DNA of 64,000 nt from Phytobacter palmae (GCA_900112785.1 FONB01000011.1:124001-188000), one strand, 5' to 3'; shown: positions 48,791-62,429, counted from the stretch's first letter. The notes: generated by a model not told the origin, from the sequence alone. A program made the numbers and translations.

Positions 48791-49111
48791 ATGGGCAAGA
48801 CCAATAACTGGCTGGATTTTGACCACCTGGCGGATGAAAAACTGCGTGACGCGCTAAAGCCGCCATCGATGTATAAAGTTATGTTAATGAACGATGATTA
48901 CACGCCAATGGAATTTGTTATTGACGTGCTACAAAAGTTCTTTTCTTATGATGTAGAACGTGCAACGCAACTGATGCTTACTGTGCACTATCGTGGAAAG
49001 GCAATTTGTGGTGTTTTCACCGCAGAAGTCGCGGAAACGAAAGTGTCTTTGGTAAATAAATATGCCAGGGAAAACGAACATCCGTTGTTGTGTACGCTGG
49101 AAAGAGCCTGA
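48791..49111 (+). CDS. clpS: ClpS, N-end rule adaptor of ClpAP
   Basis: A 106-residue adaptor. The residue-binding pocket motif [14 protein letters not shown] and the [12 protein letters not shown] strand are intact; the N-terminal flexible tail reaches the ClpA pore. It brings proteins with N-terminal Leu, Phe, Trp or Tyr to ClpAP. It is followed by clpA after about 30 nt. Confidence 0.97.
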   Translation: MGKTNNWLDFDHLADEKLRDALKPPSMYKVMLMNDDYTPMEFVIDVLQKFFSYDVERATQLMLTVHYRGKAICGVFTAEVAETKVSLVNKYARENEHPLLCTLERA

Positions 49112-49141
49112 ATGCAGGCATAAAACTTGGGGGAGGTGCCA

Positions 49142-51421
49142 ATGCTCAATCAAGAACTGGAACTCAGTTTAAACATGGCTTTCGCCAGAGCGCGTGAGCA
49201 CCGACATGAGTTTATGACCGTCGAACACTTGTTACTGGCATTGCTCAGTAACCCCTCGGCCCGAGAAGCGCTGGAAGCGTGTTCTGTGGACCTGGTGGCG
49301 TTGCGACAGGAACTCGAAGCCTTCATCGAACAAACCACACCCGTCCTGCCGATGAGTGAAGAGGAGCGCGATACCCAACCGACGCTCAGCTTCCAGCGTG
49401 TCTTACAGCGCGCGGTGTTTCACGTTCAGTCCTCCGGCCGTAGCGAAGTTTCCGGGGCGAACGTGCTGGTTGCCATTTTCAGCGAGCAGGAGTCGCAAGC
49501 GGCTTATCTGCTGCGCAAACATGAAGTGAGCCGTCTCGACGTGGTTAACTTCATCTCTCACGGCACACGTAAAGACGAGCCGGGACAATCTTCTTCTGAT
49601 TCAAGCAGTCAGGCGAATAATGAAGAGCAAGCAGGCGGGGAGGAACGTATGGAAAACTTCACCACCAATCTCAATCAGCTTGCTCGTGTCGGCGGAATTG
49701 ACCCGTTGATTGGGCGTGACAAAGAACTCGAGCGCACTGTCCAGGTTCTCTGTCGTCGTCGTAAAAATAACCCTCTGTTAGTGGGGGAATCCGGTGTCGG
49801 TAAGACAGCTATTGCCGAAGGGCTGGCATGGCGTATTGTGCAGGGCGATGTGCCTGAAATCATGGCCGATTGCACCGTCTATTCGCTTGATATCGGTTCT
49901 CTGCTGGCAGGGACCAAATACCGCGGTGACTTTGAGAAGCGTTTCAAAGCGCTGTTGAAGCAGCTTGAGCAGGACAGCAACAGCATTCTGTTTATTGACG
50001 AAATCCACACCATTATCGGTGCGGGTGCTGCGTCGGGTGGACAAGTGGATGCCGCTAACCTGATCAAACCGCTGCTCTCCAGCGGTAAGATTCGCGTGAT
50101 GGGGTCGACGACCTATCAGGAATTCAGCAACATTTTTGAGAAAGATCGTGCGCTGGCGCGTCGTTTCCAGAAAATTGATATTACTGAACCGTCTGTCGAA
50201 GAGACCGTGCAGATTATCAATGGGCTGAAACCGAAATATGAAGCACACCATGACGTGCGTTATACCGCGAAGGCGGTGCGTGCAGCGGTTGAGCTGGCGG
50301 TGAAATATATCAATGATCGTCATCTGCCTGATAAAGCGATTGATGTGATTGACGAAGCAGGCGCGCGTGCACGACTGATGCCCGTCAGCAAGCGTAAAAA
50401 AACCATCAACGTGGCGGATATTGAATCGGTGGTAGCCCGCATCGCGCGTATTCCTGAGAAGAGTGTGTCGCAAAGCGATCGCGATACGCTGAAAAATCTC
50501 GGCGATCGCCTGAAAATGCTGGTCTTTGGGCAGGATAAAGCCATTGAGGCATTGACCGAAGCCATCAAAATGAGTCGCGCGGGTCTGGGTCACGATCACA
50601 AGCCAGTCGGTTCCTTCCTGTTTGCCGGTCCTACCGGGGTCGGGAAAACCGAAGTGACGGTCCAGCTGTCTAAAGCCCTGGGCATCGAACTGCTGCGTTT
50701 TGATATGTCCGAATATATGGAGCGTCACACCGTCAGCCGTTTGATTGGTGCTCCTCCAGGATATGTCGGCTTTGATCAGGGTGGCTTACTGACGGATGCG
50801 GTCATTAAACATCCTCATGCGGTGCTGCTGCTTGATGAAATCGAGAAAGCGCATCCGGATGTCTTTAACCTGCTGTTGCAGGTAATGGATAACGGTACGC
50901 TGACCGACAACAACGGGCGCAAGGCGGACTTCCGCAACGTGGTGCTGGTGATGACCACCAATGCCGGGGTACGTGAAACTGAGCGTAAATCGATCGGTCT
51001 TATCCACCAGGATAACAGCACCGATGCGATGGAAGAGATCAAAAAGATCTTTACGCCGGAATTCCGTAACCGTCTGGACAACATCATCTGGTTCGATCAC
51101 TTGTCGACTGAGGTTATCCATCAGGTGGTCGACAAATTTATCGTCGAGCTCCAGGTGCAGTTGGATCAGAAAGGCGTATCGCTGGAAGTTAGCCAGGATG
51201 CCCGCAACTGGCTGGCAGAAAAAGGCTATGACCGTGCGATGGGGGCTCGTCCAATGGGACGCGTCATCCAGGATAATCTGAAAAAACCGCTCGCCAATGA
51301 ACTGCTGTTTGGTTTGCTGGTTGATGGCGGCCAGGTAACGGTAACGCTGGATAAAGAGAAAGATGAGCTGAAATATGGCTTCCAGAGTGCACAGAAGCAC
51401 AAACCGGAAGCAGCACATTAA
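49142..51421 (+). CDS. clpA: ClpA, AAA+ unfoldase of ClpAP
   Basis: A 759-residue AAA+ protein. The N-domain (residues 1-140) binds ClpS. D1 has Walker [10 protein letters not shown]2 has GPTGVGKT, and the pore loops and sensor motifs are normal ([11 protein letters not shown]). The ClpP-docking loop IGLI is present (about residue 617). The ATG at 49142 (MLNQELEL) has GGGAGG upstream. It unfolds substrates for ClpP. Confidence 0.97.
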   Translation: MLNQELELSLNMAFARAREHRHEFMTVEHLLLALLSNPSAREALEACSVDLVALRQELEAFIEQTTPVLPMSEEERDTQPTLSFQRVLQRAVFHVQSSGRSEVSGANVLVAIFSEQESQAAYLLRKHEVSRLDVVNFISHGTRKDEPGQSSSDSSSQANNEEQAGGEERMENFTTNLNQLARVGGIDPLIGRDKELERTVQVLCRRRKNNPLLVGESGVGKTAIAEGLAWRIVQGDVPEIMADCTVYSLDIGSLLAGTKYRGDFEKRFKALLKQLEQDSNSILFIDEIHTIIGAGAASGGQVDAANLIKPLLSSGKIRVMGSTTYQEFSNIFEKDRALARRFQKIDITEPSVEETVQIINGLKPKYEAHHDVRYTAKAVRAAVELAVKYINDRHLPDKAIDVIDEAGARARLMPVSKRKKTINVADIESVVARIARIPEKSVSQSDRDTLKNLGDRLKMLVFGQDKAIEALTEAIKMSRAGLGHDHKPVGSFLFAGPTGVGKTEVTVQLSKALGIELLRFDMSEYMERHTVSRLIGAPPGYVGFDQGGLLTDAVIKHPHAVLLLDEIEKAHPDVFNLLLQVMDNGTLTDNNGRKADFRNVVLVMTTNAGVRETERKSIGLIHQDNSTDAMEEIKKIFTPEFRNRLDNIIWFDHLSTEVIHQVVDKFIVELQVQLDQKGVSLEVSQDARNWLAEKGYDRAMGARPMGRVIQDNLKKPLANELLFGLLVDGGQVTVTLDKEKDELKYGFQSAQKHKPEAAH

Positions 51422-51441
51422 TCTCACTCACTGCCTGAAAT

Positions 51442-51470
51442 AAAAAACCGGACTGATGTCCGGTTTTTTT
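51442..51470 (+). terminator. Terminator of clpSA
   Basis: AAAAAACCGGAC pairs with GTCCGGTTTTTT around TGAT, with a T-run, 20 nt after the clpA stop codon. Confidence 0.88.
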
Positions 51471-51538
51471 ATGCACAACATACTGACGTTGATCTTGCCT
51501 GCATCCCCGTAAAGTGGGGCGCATCGTATTCAGAAACG

Positions 51539-51565
51539 AAAAAAGCCGGACGTGCAGTCCGGCTC
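51539..51565 (-). terminator. Terminator of infA
   Basis: AGCCGGAC (51544-51551) pairs with GTCCGGCT (51557-51564). On the minus strand the stem is followed by six T's. It lies about 30 nt past the infA stop codon. No tRNA gene lies between it and the clpA terminator. Confidence 0.85.
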
Positions 51566-51595
51566 TCAAATTCTTGCACGTGCGTGCTTCAACAA

Positions 51596-51817
<222 letters not shown>

Positions 51818-52102
51818 ATCCTCGGGGGTATCACTACCATATTTTTTTGAACCGGCAAGATAATGCCGAAGTTCGTCTGTTAAGTAAAGATTTGTGCGAT
51901 AAAACGCAGCAAAGCGGCTTTTGCGCATTACCCTCACGCCACACTCACGGCACGCAATATGCGCAACGTGTAAAGGGGAACGAAGAAGGAAATGAAAGAC
52001 GTCCCTGATACAAGCTTTCCCGAATGGTGGCGGGGTAACAGGCAGAAGCTGCTCTGAGCGTCCATTATAACACCCTGATAAAAAATGTGCCGAAAACATT
52101 CA

Positions 52103-52804
52103 TCAGGCTGGCAAAAACAGTTCCCTGGGGACCCAGAAATGGGAGGGGAGCTTTTGCAGGCGGAGTTCTCCAAGCCATTCAAGGTATTCGCGGCGCGGGA
52201 TTTCCACAGCTCCAAGTGAGGCCGTATGGGAGTTCAGCACCTGGCAATCAATCAGTTGACCACCATCGCGAGCGAAGGCATGGCTGAAAATCATTAACGC
52301 GGTTTTGGATGCGTTAACACGGCGGCTGAACATTGATTCGCCGCAAAACAGTGTCCCCTGTGACACACCGTACATGCCACCGACCAGTTCATCCTTCTCC
52401 CAGACCTCAACTGAATGGGCATATCCCAACTCATGCAGTCGATGATAAGCCAGCACCACGTCCGGTGTGATCCAGGTTCCCTCATCGCGATCTTCTGTAC
52501 AGCCATCGATTACCCGCCCAAAGGCATGATTAATCGTAACGCGATAAGGAGAGGACTTGTGAAAGCGTTTCATACTACGGCTGACATGAAACTCTGCGGG
52601 CCACAATACGGCACGTGGATCCGGTGACCACCAGAGAATGGGATCCCCAGGCGAAAACCACGGAAAGATACCGCGCTGGTATGCCATCAGGAGACGGGCA
52701 GGGCTAAGATCCCCACCGAGTGCCAACAAGCCATTTGGTTCACGTAACGCCGCTTCCGGCGAAGGGAACGCAAGGGTATGACGAGACAGCTGGACCAGGC
52801 GCAT
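52103..52804 (-). CDS. aat: Aat, leucyl/phenylalanyl-tRNA-protein transferase
   Basis: A 233-residue GNAT-like transferase that adds Leu or Phe to proteins with N-terminal Lys or Arg, creating N-degrons for ClpS/ClpAP. Motifs are [38 protein letters not shown] and [20 protein letters not shown]. The start MRLVQLSR at 52804 is used. It lies near clpSA and upstream of infA, as in E. coli. Confidence 0.96.
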   Translation of the reverse strand: MRLVQLSRHTLAFPSPEAALREPNGLLALGGDLSPARLLMAYQRGIFPWFSPGDPILWWSPDPRAVLWPAEFHVSRSMKRFHKSSPYRVTINHAFGRVIDGCTEDRDEGTWITPDVVLAYHRLHELGYAHSVEVWEKDELVGGMYGVSQGTLFCGESMFSRRVNASKTALMIFSHAFARDGGQLIDCQVLNSHTASLGAVEIPRREYLEWLGELRLQKLPSHFWVPRELFLPA

Positions 52805-52915
52805 GACACAACGCTCCACAACGCAACAAGGAATACCCCATATATATCGTCACTTCCAGCGCGGCACTTTAAAATCTTCCCACGAAGAGAGGCCTGAACT
52901 GGCGACATACATCGA

Positions 52916-54637
52916 CTACAGACGTTGCTTAAACTGGTAATATCGACCCTGTTTTGCCATTAACGCTGCGTGATTACCTTGCTCAATTATTTGTCCGTTG
53001 TCCATCACAATTATCTGATCAAATCGACTCAGTCCGCGCAGGCGATGTGTCACCATGAGCACTGTTTTTTCTTGCATCACTTCTTCAAGCAACTCAAGAA
53101 TTTGGCTCTCAGTGGCAGCATCAAGCCCCTCAGTCGGCTCATCCAGCAGGACCAACGGTGCATCGTGCAATAACGCTCGTGCGATAGCCAGGCGGCGAAG
53201 CTCGCCTCCGGAAAGTTGACGACCACCTTCACCCAGCCAGGCATTCAGGCCGCTATCATCAAGTAATTTCTCAAGGCCTGTGCGAGTAAGTACGTCAGCC
53301 AGGTCTTCATCACTTGCCTGAGGCGCGGCCAGCAGCAGGTTATCACGAAGCGTTGCGCTAAACAGATGTACACGTTGCGGTACCATGCTGATACTCGCAC
53401 GTAGCGCAGTTTCACTATAGTGAGTAAGCGGCACTCCGTTGAGTAATACTTCCCCGTGCTGTGGGTCCCAGGCACGCGTCAATAGCTGTAGCAGTGTCGA
53501 TTTACCGCAACCTGTGCGCCCCAGCACGGCAACATGTTCGCCAGCGTTGACTGAAAGACTAATGCCATCCAGCGCCTTTTGCGGTTGCTCAGGATAGCTA
53601 AATGAGATGTCCTGCAGGTGTATATTGGCCGCTGCAGGTGCTATCACTGAGGCCTGTGGGAACTGCACTTCGGGAGGGCAGTCGGTAATTTGCGTGATAC
53701 GCATCGCCGAGGCGATAACTTGCCCCAGATGCTGGAATGCGCCTGTAACCGGGGCAAGCGCTTCAAAGGCAGCCAATGCACAGAACACGAAAAGGGCGAT
53801 AAGTGCGCCTGGTTGAGTGTTATCTCCCACGCTGCCTGAGGCGAACCACAGCATGGTCAGCACTGCAATCGCGCTAATAAGTAACATTACAGCCTGGGAC
53901 GCGGCGGTCAGATCGGACTGACGACGCTGGGCGTCATGCCAGCTCAATTCCGTATTTTCCATCTGTTCGCGATAGCGCTGGCTGGCACCGAAAATCGCCA
54001 GTTCCGCCTGGCCCTGTAGCCAGGTGGTTAATTGTTGGCGGTATTGCCCGCGAAGTTGCGTCAGACTTTCGCCGGTGGGTTTCCCGGCACGATAAAAGAG
54101 CGGCGGCAGGATAATCAGCGTGGCCAGCATAATCCCACCCAGCATCAGTGCCAGGGGGACATCCAGTATGCTTAACCCTACGGTGACCACGATAATCACA
54201 ACGAGAGCGCCGACAAGAGGGGAAATGACGCGCAGATACAAGTGGTCAAGTGTGTCGACATCCGCAACCACGCGATTAAGTAACTCACCCTGGCGAAAAC
54301 GTGACAGACCGGCGGGAGAGAGTGGTAACAGCTTGCTGAATGTAGTTACACGCAAATGTTGCAGCACGCGGAAAGTCGCGTCATGACTGACCAGCCGCTC
54401 AAAATAGCGCCCGGCAGTACGTGTAATCGCTGCTCCGCGAACTCCCGCAGCCGGGAGCATATAATTAAAGCTGTAGAGTCCGGCTGCACCGACCACTGCT
54501 GACGCAGATAAAAACCAGCCGGACAAGGTCAGCAGGCCGATGCTGGCCAGCAATGTGACAATCGCGAGGATCACACCCAGCAACAGCAACCAGAAGTGGC
54601 GCTTATAGAGAGCGAGATAGGGCAGAAGTGCGCGCAT
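52916..54637 (-). CDS. cydC: CydC, thiol ABC exporter subunit
   Basis: A 573-residue ABC exporter half: six helices, then an ATPase with Walker A GRTGCGKST, signature LSGGELRR, Walker B LVLLDEP and His in MVTHRLRGL. With CydD it exports glutathione and cysteine to the periplasm and is needed for cytochrome bd assembly. It starts directly after the cydD stop with no gap. Confidence 0.96.
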   Translation of the reverse strand: MRALLPYLALYKRHFWLLLLGVILAIVTLLASIGLLTLSGWFLSASAVVGAAGLYSFNYMLPAAGVRGAAITRTAGRYFERLVSHDATFRVLQHLRVTTFSKLLPLSPAGLSRFRQGELLNRVVADVDTLDHLYLRVISPLVGALVVIIVVTVGLSILDVPLALMLGGIMLATLIILPPLFYRAGKPTGESLTQLRGQYRQQLTTWLQGQAELAIFGASQRYREQMENTELSWHDAQRRQSDLTAASQAVMLLISAIAVLTMLWFASGSVGDNTQPGALIALFVFCALAAFEALAPVTGAFQHLGQVIASAMRITQITDCPPEVQFPQASVIAPAAANIHLQDISFSYPEQPQKALDGISLSVNAGEHVAVLGRTGCGKSTLLQLLTRAWDPQHGEVLLNGVPLTHYSETALRASISMVPQRVHLFSATLRDNLLLAAPQASDEDLADVLTRTGLEKLLDDSGLNAWLGEGGRQLSGGELRRLAIARALLHDAPLVLLDEPTEGLDAATESQILELLEEVMQEKTVLMVTHRLRGLSRFDQIIVMDNGQIIEQGNHAALMAKQGRYYQFKQRL

Positions 54638-56404
54638 TTAAATGTCCTCCTGGCGATGGGCGAGGAGCGCGGCAAAGGCTCCCTGCGCAGCGGAAAGTTC
54701 CGCAAAAGTCCCTTGTTCGATGATTTTTCCTTCATCCATGACCCAGATAGCGCTCCAGTCGGCCAACCCTTCTAACTGATGTGTCACCATAAGCGTTGTC
54801 TGGTTCTGGGACGCATCATTAAGCGCTTGCATTACGCGCTGTTCACTGTGCGCGTCGAGACTTGCAGCAGGTTCATCCAGCATCAAAAGCTGGCATTGGT
54901 TAAGCAGGGCGCGGGCGACGGCAACTCGCTGAGCCTGGCCTACGGAAAGACGCGTTCCCTGATCGCCTGGCGCTGTTTCCAGCCCCTGGGGTAAGAGCGG
55001 TAAAAATTCACTCACCCAGGCTTTATCCAGCACGGCCTGCAGTTCAGTGGCACTGGCATCCGGTCGTGACAAGAGGATATTTTCCCTTAAGGTAGTGGCT
55101 GGCAACTGCGGGTTTTGCCCGACCCAACTGATAAGCTGGCGCCAGCTATCCGGATTCAAATCGCGCAATTCAACGCCGTTGACCCGCAACGAGCCTTCAT
55201 AGGGCAGGAACCCGGAAAGCGCATTAACAAGCGAACTCTTGCCGGAGCCGCTTTTTCCCACCAACACCACGCGCTGCCCGGCTGGCAGCGTGAAATTCAG
55301 TGGCCCGGCAAGTATGTTGCCTTCTGGCGATTTAAGAACCAGGTCTTGCGCCGTGATGCTTACCGCCTCATCCGCTTTCAGCGCAATATCACCACGCTGC
55401 GGATGGGCAAGGAGTGCTTCCATAAAGGTTTTCAGACTGTCGGCGGCACCAATTGCCTGAGCTTTGGCGTGGTAGAACGTCCCCAGATCGCGCAGCGGCT
55501 GGAAGAACTCTGGGGCCAGAATCAGGGCCAGAAAACCGGCAAACAGCGTTACGCCCGTGCCGTAATGACCAAAATTGAGTTCTCCCAGGTAAGAGAAGCC
55601 AAAATAGACCGCCACCAGAGCGATAGACAAGGAGGTAAAAAACTCCAGCACGCCAGAAGAGAGGAACGCCATACGCAGGACCTCCATCGTACGGCTGCGA
55701 AAATCCTCGGAGGCCTGACGAATATTTTCCGTTTCCGCTGCACCACGATCGAAGATACGCAGTGTTTCCATACCGCGTAAGCGGTCAAGGAAATGGCCGC
55801 TCAGGCGCGCAAGTGCTTTGAAATTACGTCGGTTCGCATCGGCTGCGCCCATACCCACCATCGCCATAAAGATTGGAATGAGCGGGGCGGTTGCTAACAA
55901 AATCAGGGCGGCGGCCCAATTAATCGGAAAGAGAGTAATGACAATCAGCAATGGTACGCTGGCGGCCAGCGCCATTTGAGGCAGGTAACGTGCATAGAAA
56001 TCATGCATATCATCAATTTGTTCAAGGATAAGCGTAGCCCAACTGCCTGCGGGCTTACCCTGAATCCAGGCGGGACCGGCTTGCTGTAGCCTGTCCAGCA
56101 CCTGGCGGCGTATTTCGAAACGGATGTGCACGCCAGCATGAAAACCGACGCGCTCGCGCAGCCAGACAACCCAACTGCGTAAAATAAAAATCAGCACCAA
56201 TAAGGCAAAAGGCAGCAGCAATGCTTCGCGCGGGATATTTTCCATAATCATATGATTCAGGATTGTGGCGAGTATCCAGGCCTGAGCAACGATAAGAACG
56301 CCACTAACCACGCCCAGCAGGCGGGACATCATAAGCCAGCGACGGGAAATGACACTTTGCTGTTTTAACCAGCGGGTTAACTCTTGTTGACGGGTTTTAT
56401 TCAT
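54638..56404 (-). CDS. cydD: CydD, thiol ABC exporter subunit
   Basis: A 588-residue partner of CydC with the same layout: six helices and an ATPase with Walker A GKSGSGKSS, signature LSVGQAQR, Walker B LLMLDEP and His in MVTHQLEGL. The start MNKTRQQEL at 56404 matches E. coli; the longer frame does not. The LSVGQ signature (for LSGGQ) is the same as in E. coli. Confidence 0.96.
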   Translation of the reverse strand: MNKTRQQELTRWLKQQSVISRRWLMMSRLLGVVSGVLIVAQAWILATILNHMIMENIPREALLLPFALLVLIFILRSWVVWLRERVGFHAGVHIRFEIRRQVLDRLQQAGPAWIQGKPAGSWATLILEQIDDMHDFYARYLPQMALAASVPLLIVITLFPINWAAALILLATAPLIPIFMAMVGMGAADANRRNFKALARLSGHFLDRLRGMETLRIFDRGAAETENIRQASEDFRSRTMEVLRMAFLSSGVLEFFTSLSIALVAVYFGFSYLGELNFGHYGTGVTLFAGFLALILAPEFFQPLRDLGTFYHAKAQAIGAADSLKTFMEALLAHPQRGDIALKADEAVSITAQDLVLKSPEGNILAGPLNFTLPAGQRVVLVGKSGSGKSSLVNALSGFLPYEGSLRVNGVELRDLNPDSWRQLISWVGQNPQLPATTLRENILLSRPDASATELQAVLDKAWVSEFLPLLPQGLETAPGDQGTRLSVGQAQRVAVARALLNQCQLLMLDEPAASLDAHSEQRVMQALNDASQNQTTLMVTHQLEGLADWSAIWVMDEGKIIEQGTFAELSAAQGAFAALLAHRQEDI

Positions 56405-56465
56405 TGCGCGCTTTGCAGGTGAAGTTATCGAAATTTTTGAGCTTCGCAATGTTACATCGGCGCAA

Positions 56466-56497
56466 AAATAAAGGCGACTTATAGTCGCCTTATTTAC
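56466..56497 (-). terminator. Terminator of trxB
   Basis: AAGGCGACT (56471-56479) pairs with AGTCGCCTT (56483-56491); on the minus strand AT-rich bases with T's follow. It lies just past the trxB stop and before cydD. Confidence 0.75.
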
Positions 56498-56519
56498 CTT
56501 TGTTACTGAGTTGTAACGT

Positions 56520-58037
<1,518 letters not shown>

Positions 58038-58532
58038 ATGGTAGATAGCAAGAAGCGCCCTGGCAAAGATCTCGACCGCATTGATCGTAATATTCTGAAC
58101 GAATTGCAAAAAGATGGGCGTATTTCCAACGTCGAGCTTTCTAAACGAGTGGGACTTTCTCCTACGCCGTGCCTTGAGCGCGTGCGCAGGCTGGAAAGAC
58201 AGGGTTTCATTCAGGGCTATACAGCGCTGCTGAACCCGCATTATCTGGATGCATCACTTCTGGTATTTGTTGAGATTACTCTGAATCGTGGCGCACCGGA
58301 TGTGTTTGAGCAATTTAACGCCGCAGTACAAAAACTTGAAGAAATTCAAGAGTGTCATTTGGTATCTGGTGATTTCGACTACCTATTGAAAACACGCGTG
58401 CCGGATATGTCTGCTTATCGCAAACTGCTGGGGGAAACCCTGCTGCGACTGCCGGGCGTGAATGACACCCGTACTTATGTGGTGATGGAAGAGGTCAAAC
58501 AGAGCAATCGTCTGGTTATCAAGACGCGCTAA
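58038..58532 (+). CDS. lrp: Lrp, leucine-responsive global regulator
   Basis: A 164-residue Lrp/AsnC protein essentially identical to E. coli Lrp. N-terminal helix-turn-helix NVELSKRVGLSPTPCLERVRRL and C-terminal RAM domain (LVFVEITLNRGAPDVFEQF, VSGDFDYLLKTRVPD) are intact. It controls amino-acid metabolism, pili and transport. The start MVDSKKRPG at 58038 is used. Confidence 0.98.
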   Translation: MVDSKKRPGKDLDRIDRNILNELQKDGRISNVELSKRVGLSPTPCLERVRRLERQGFIQGYTALLNPHYLDASLLVFVEITLNRGAPDVFEQFNAAVQKLEEIQECHLVSGDFDYLLKTRVPDMSAYRKLLGETLLRLPGVNDTRTYVVMEEVKQSNRLVIKTR

Positions 58533-58642
58533 TACGGAACAGGTGCAAAATCAGCTTTTTTTGATTACACTCCTGTTAATCCATACAGCAACAGTGCCGG
58601 GGTTACCCGGCGCTGTTGTCCGTTTTAGCTGGAGAGCCTTAC

Positions 58643-61600
58643 TTGAGCCAGGAATACACAGAAGACAAAGAAGTCACACTAACCAAGCTAAGCAGCGGGC
58701 GTCGACTCCTTGAGGCGTTGCTGATCCTCGTTTCTCTGTTTGCCGTCTGGTTAATGGCGGCGCTCATTAGTTTTAATCCTTCTGATCCCAGTTGGTCGCA
58801 AACCGCATGGCATGAACCCATACATAACCTGGGTGGTGCGCCTGGGGCGTGGCTTGCGGATACATTATTCTTCATTTTTGGCATCATGGCTTACACCCTG
58901 CCGGTTATAATTATCGGTGGTTGCTGGTTTGCTTATCGCCATCGCGCCAATGAAGACTTTATCGATTATTTCGCTGTTTCGTTGCGTCTTATTGGCGCAT
59001 TAGCGTTGATCCTGACCTCCTGCGGTCTGGCGGCTATTAACGCTGACGATATCTGGTATTTCGCCTCTGGCGGCGTCATCGGTAGTTTGCTGAGCACGAC
59101 TTTGCAACCACTGCTGCATAGCAGTGGGGGCACCATCGCCTTGTTGTGTGTCTGGGCGGCCGGACTAACGCTGTTTACGGGCTGGTCCTGGGTGACTATT
59201 GCTGAAAAACTGGGTGGCATTATCCTCGGTATTCTCACTTTCGCCAGTAATCGCACACGCCGCGACGATACCTGGGTCGATGAAGATGAATACGAAGAAG
59301 AGGAATACGACGACGAGCCTGCAGCCCCGCGTGAATCGCGTCGTGCCCGTATTTTGCGTGGCGCACTGGCTCGCCGTAAACGCGTAGCGGAGAAATTCGC
59401 CAATCCAATGGGGCGTAAAACCGATGCAGCATTGTTCTCCGGAAAAAGGATGGATGATGATGAAGAGGAGATTGCCTACAGCGCCCGCGGTGTCGCAGCA
59501 GATGCTGATGATGTCCTGTTTTCGGGCAATCGCGCCACTGAAACTGATATCGACGCTTACGATCCGCTGTTAAGTGGACAACGCGCAACCGAACCGGTTT
59601 CGGCTGCCGCGGCAGCTATGACAGCGGCACAGGCACATGCTGCACCAGCCGGCCCGGCGATCCAGCCTTCTGTAGAACCTATGCCATGGCAGCCTGCTCC
59701 CGCTGACTCTGCGGCGCAATATCAGCCCGAGCCAGAACAGGTTCCACTTTCGCACTACTCTGCGTCTGCGCCTGCACAGAACAATGAGTGGCAGCCAGAA
59801 GCGCCGTCGGTCGCGCCACAGCCGCAAACATATCAGGCATGGCAAGAGCCCCCATACGAAGAACCTGCACCAGCGCCAGAGATTGAGCCGGAAGCGGTAG
59901 AAGAGGTGAAGCAGACGCGCCCGCCTCTTTACTATTTTGAAGAGGTTGAGGCTCAACGTGCGCGTGAGCGTGAGCAACTTGCCGCCTGGTATCAGCCGAT
60001 CCCGGAACCGCCAGAAGAACCAACGCGTTCAACCGACCCAGCGATGCCCTCTTTCTCGGCTGCGCCGACAACGCCCGTTGAATCAAAGGTCATGCCAGCA
60101 GTTGCTCCTGTTGCAGCGGCGGCAAAAGATGCCGCAGCGACAACTGCAATGGCTACTGCACCGGTATTTAGCCTTGCGGATGGGAGTGCGGCTGCCCGCC
60201 CACAGGTAAAAGAGGGTATTGGTCCACAATTGCCGCGCCCGAACCGTGTCCGTGTGCCTACCCGGCGCGAACTGGCTTCCTATGGCATCAAACTGCCATC
60301 ACAACGCATGGCGGAAGAGCGCGCGCGTCAAGCCGGGCGCCAGCAACATGGTGCGCTGGATGACGACGATGCTGATATGTTGCAACAGCATGAGCTGGCA
60401 CAGCAGTTCGCGGCCAGCCAGCAGAACCGTTATGGTGATGAGTACCAGCACGATAAGACAGCCCCTATCCTTGATGAAAGTGAGGCCGAAGAGGCTGAAC
60501 TGGCGCGTCAGTTTGCCGCCAGCCAGCAGCAGCGCTATTCCGGTGAGCAACCGAAAGGGGCACATGCCTTTACAGCCGACGATTTCGCCTTCTCGCCATT
60601 TAAAGCGTTGGTGGATGATGGTCCGGGTGAGCCATTGTTTACGCCTGGCGTGATGCCTGAGCCGGAACCGCCAGCACAGCAACATGCAATGAATTATTCT
60701 GCTCAGCCTTCTGCGCCTGTACATGTGCAGCCCGCAGCAGCCAGGCCACAAGCGCCTGCGCCCCAGGAAAGCCTGATTCATCCGCTGTTAATGCGTAACG
60801 GCGACAGCCGCCCGTTGCCAAAACCGACAACGCTGCTGCCTTCCCTGGATTTACTGACGCCGCCGCCAGCTGAGGTCGAGCCGGTTGATACTTTTGCGCT
60901 GGAGCAGATGGCCCGTCTGGTGGAAGCGCGGCTGGCTGATTTCCGTATTAAAGCTGATGTGGTGAACTATTCTCCGGGCCCGGTTATTACGCGCTTTGAA
61001 CTGAATCTGGCGCCAGGTGTTAAGGCCGCGCGAATTTCTAACCTGTCGCGTGACCTTGCTCGTTCACTGTCAACAGCAGCGGTTCGTGTTGTAGAAGTGA
61101 TTCCAGGTAAACCTTACGTTGGTCTGGAGTTACCAAACAAAAAGCGTCAGACCGTCTATTTACGCGAAGTGCTGGACTGTGCCAAATTCCGCGAAAGCCC
61201 GTCGCCATTGACCGTCGTGCTGGGCAACGATATCGGCGGCGAACCGGTGATTGCTGATTTGGCCAAAATGCCGCATTTGCTGGTCGCGGGGACCACAGGT
61301 TCTGGTAAATCCGTTGGGGTTAACGCCATGATCCTCAGCATGCTCTATAAAGCGCAACCGGAAGACGTGAAATTCATCATGATCGACCCGAAAATGCTGG
61401 AGCTTTCGGTGTATGGAGGGATTCCACATTTGCTGACTGAGGTGGTCACCGACATGAAAGACGCCGCCAACGCATTGCGCTGGAGCGTTAATGAGATGGA
61501 ACGTCGGTATAAGCTGATGTCGGCGCTTGGCGTGCGTAATCTCGCAGGTTATAACGAAAAAATCGCCGAGGCGGCGAAAATGGGACGCCCGATCCCGGAT

Positions 61601-62311
61601 CCATACTGGAAACCGGGTGACAGCATGGCGATTGAACATCCGGTGCTTGAAAAACTGCCGTACATCGTTGTGCTGGTAGATGAATTTGCTGATCTGATGA
61701 TGACCGTGGGCAAAAAGGTGGAAGAACTGATCGCCCGCCTGGCGCAGAAAGCGCGTGCCGCGGGTATTCACCTGGTACTGGCGACGCAGCGTCCCTCTGT
61801 TGATGTAATCACCGGCCTGATTAAAGCCAACATCCCCACCCGTATTGCTTTTACCGTGTCGAGCAAAATCGACTCCCGTACCATCCTTGACCAGGGCGGT
61901 GCTGAATCACTGCTGGGTATGGGGGATATGCTTTATTCAGGGCCAAATTCGACAATGCCGGTACGTGTCCATGGAGCGTTTGTGCGCGATCAGGAAGTGC
62001 ATGCCGTGGTGCAGGACTGGAAAGCACGCGGTCGCCCGCAATATATTGACGGTATTACCTCCGATAGCGACAGTGAAGGGGGTGGTGGCGGTGGTTTTGA
62101 CGGTGGAGAGGAACTCGATCCGTTATTCGACCAGGCGGTAAATTTCGTCACCGAAAAACGCAAGGCTTCTATCTCTGGCGTTCAACGCCAGTTCCGTATT
62201 GGTTATAACCGCGCGGCGCGCATTATTGAGCAGATGGAAGCGCAGGGCATCGTCAGCGAACAGGGGCATAATGGCAATCGTGAAGTGTTAGCGCCACCGC
62301 CATTTGAGTGA
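58643..62311 (+). CDS. ftsK: FtsK, DNA translocase of cell division
   Basis: A 1222-residue protein. The start is TTG at 58643 ([11 protein letters not shown]) with GGAGAG 6 nt upstream, as in E. coli. Four N-terminal helices (residues 20-200) anchor it at the septum. A long Pro/Gln/Ala-rich linker (about 210-750) follows, then the motor (Walker [13 protein letters not shown], Walker [13 protein letters not shown]) and the gamma winged helix ([18 protein letters not shown]) that reads KOPS. It is about 107 residues shorter than E. coli FtsK (1329); the QQPQQPVAPQ-type repeats are absent. Two copies of QFAASQQxRY remain in the linker. Confidence 0.96.
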   Translation: MSQEYTEDKEVTLTKLSSGRRLLEALLILVSLFAVWLMAALISFNPSDPSWSQTAWHEPIHNLGGAPGAWLADTLFFIFGIMAYTLPVIIIGGCWFAYRHRANEDFIDYFAVSLRLIGALALILTSCGLAAINADDIWYFASGGVIGSLLSTTLQPLLHSSGGTIALLCVWAAGLTLFTGWSWVTIAEKLGGIILGILTFASNRTRRDDTWVDEDEYEEEEYDDEPAAPRESRRARILRGALARRKRVAEKFANPMGRKTDAALFSGKRMDDDEEEIAYSARGVAADADDVLFSGNRATETDIDAYDPLLSGQRATEPVSAAAAAMTAAQAHAAPAGPAIQPSVEPMPWQPAPADSAAQYQPEPEQVPLSHYSASAPAQNNEWQPEAPSVAPQPQTYQAWQEPPYEEPAPAPEIEPEAVEEVKQTRPPLYYFEEVEAQRAREREQLAAWYQPIPEPPEEPTRSTDPAMPSFSAAPTTPVESKVMPAVAPVAAAAKDAAATTAMATAPVFSLADGSAAARPQVKEGIGPQLPRPNRVRVPTRRELASYGIKLPSQRMAEERARQAGRQQHGALDDDDADMLQQHELAQQFAASQQNRYGDEYQHDKTAPILDESEAEEAELARQFAASQQQRYSGEQPKGAHAFTADDFAFSPFKALVDDGPGEPLFTPGVMPEPEPPAQQHAMNYSAQPSAPVHVQPAAARPQAPAPQESLIHPLLMRNGDSRPLPKPTTLLPSLDLLTPPPAEVEPVDTFALEQMARLVEARLADFRIKADVVNYSPGPVITRFELNLAPGVKAARISNLSRDLARSLSTAAVRVVEVIPGKPYVGLELPNKKRQTVYLREVLDCAKFRESPSPLTVVLGNDIGGEPVIADLAKMPHLLVAGTTGSGKSVGVNAMILSMLYKAQPEDVKFIMIDPKMLELSVYGGIPHLLTEVVTDMKDAANALRWSVNEMERRYKLMSALGVRNLAGYNEKIAEAAKMGRPIPDPYWKPGDSMAIEHPVLEKLPYIVVLVDEFADLMMTVGKKVEELIARLAQKARAAGIHLVLATQRPSVDVITGLIKANIPTRIAFTVSSKIDSRTILDQGGAESLLGMGDMLYSGPNSTMPVRVHGAFVRDQEVHAVVQDWKARGRPQYIDGITSDSDSEGGGGGGFDGGEELDPLFDQAVNFVTEKRKASISGVQRQFRIGYNRAARIIEQMEAQGIVSEQGHNGNREVLAPPPFE

Positions 62312-62429
62312 TTGCAAAGATCGGTAAAGCCGTAAAAATTCAGTATTTTCTTCTGTCGCTTGTGGCGATGAGCTTTTAGAGTGACAGAAGTGTTCTCCCG
62401 TATCGGGAGTGACGTTTTGAGGAAAAACA

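Noticed and set aside
49778-50728. 316-codon minus-strand frame inside clpA
   Set aside because: Antisense shadow of clpA with no start signal or domain.
51422-51595. Possible tRNA in the clpA-infA gap
   Set aside because: No T-loop TTCRANNC box, acceptor stem or CCA was found on either strand; only terminators are there.
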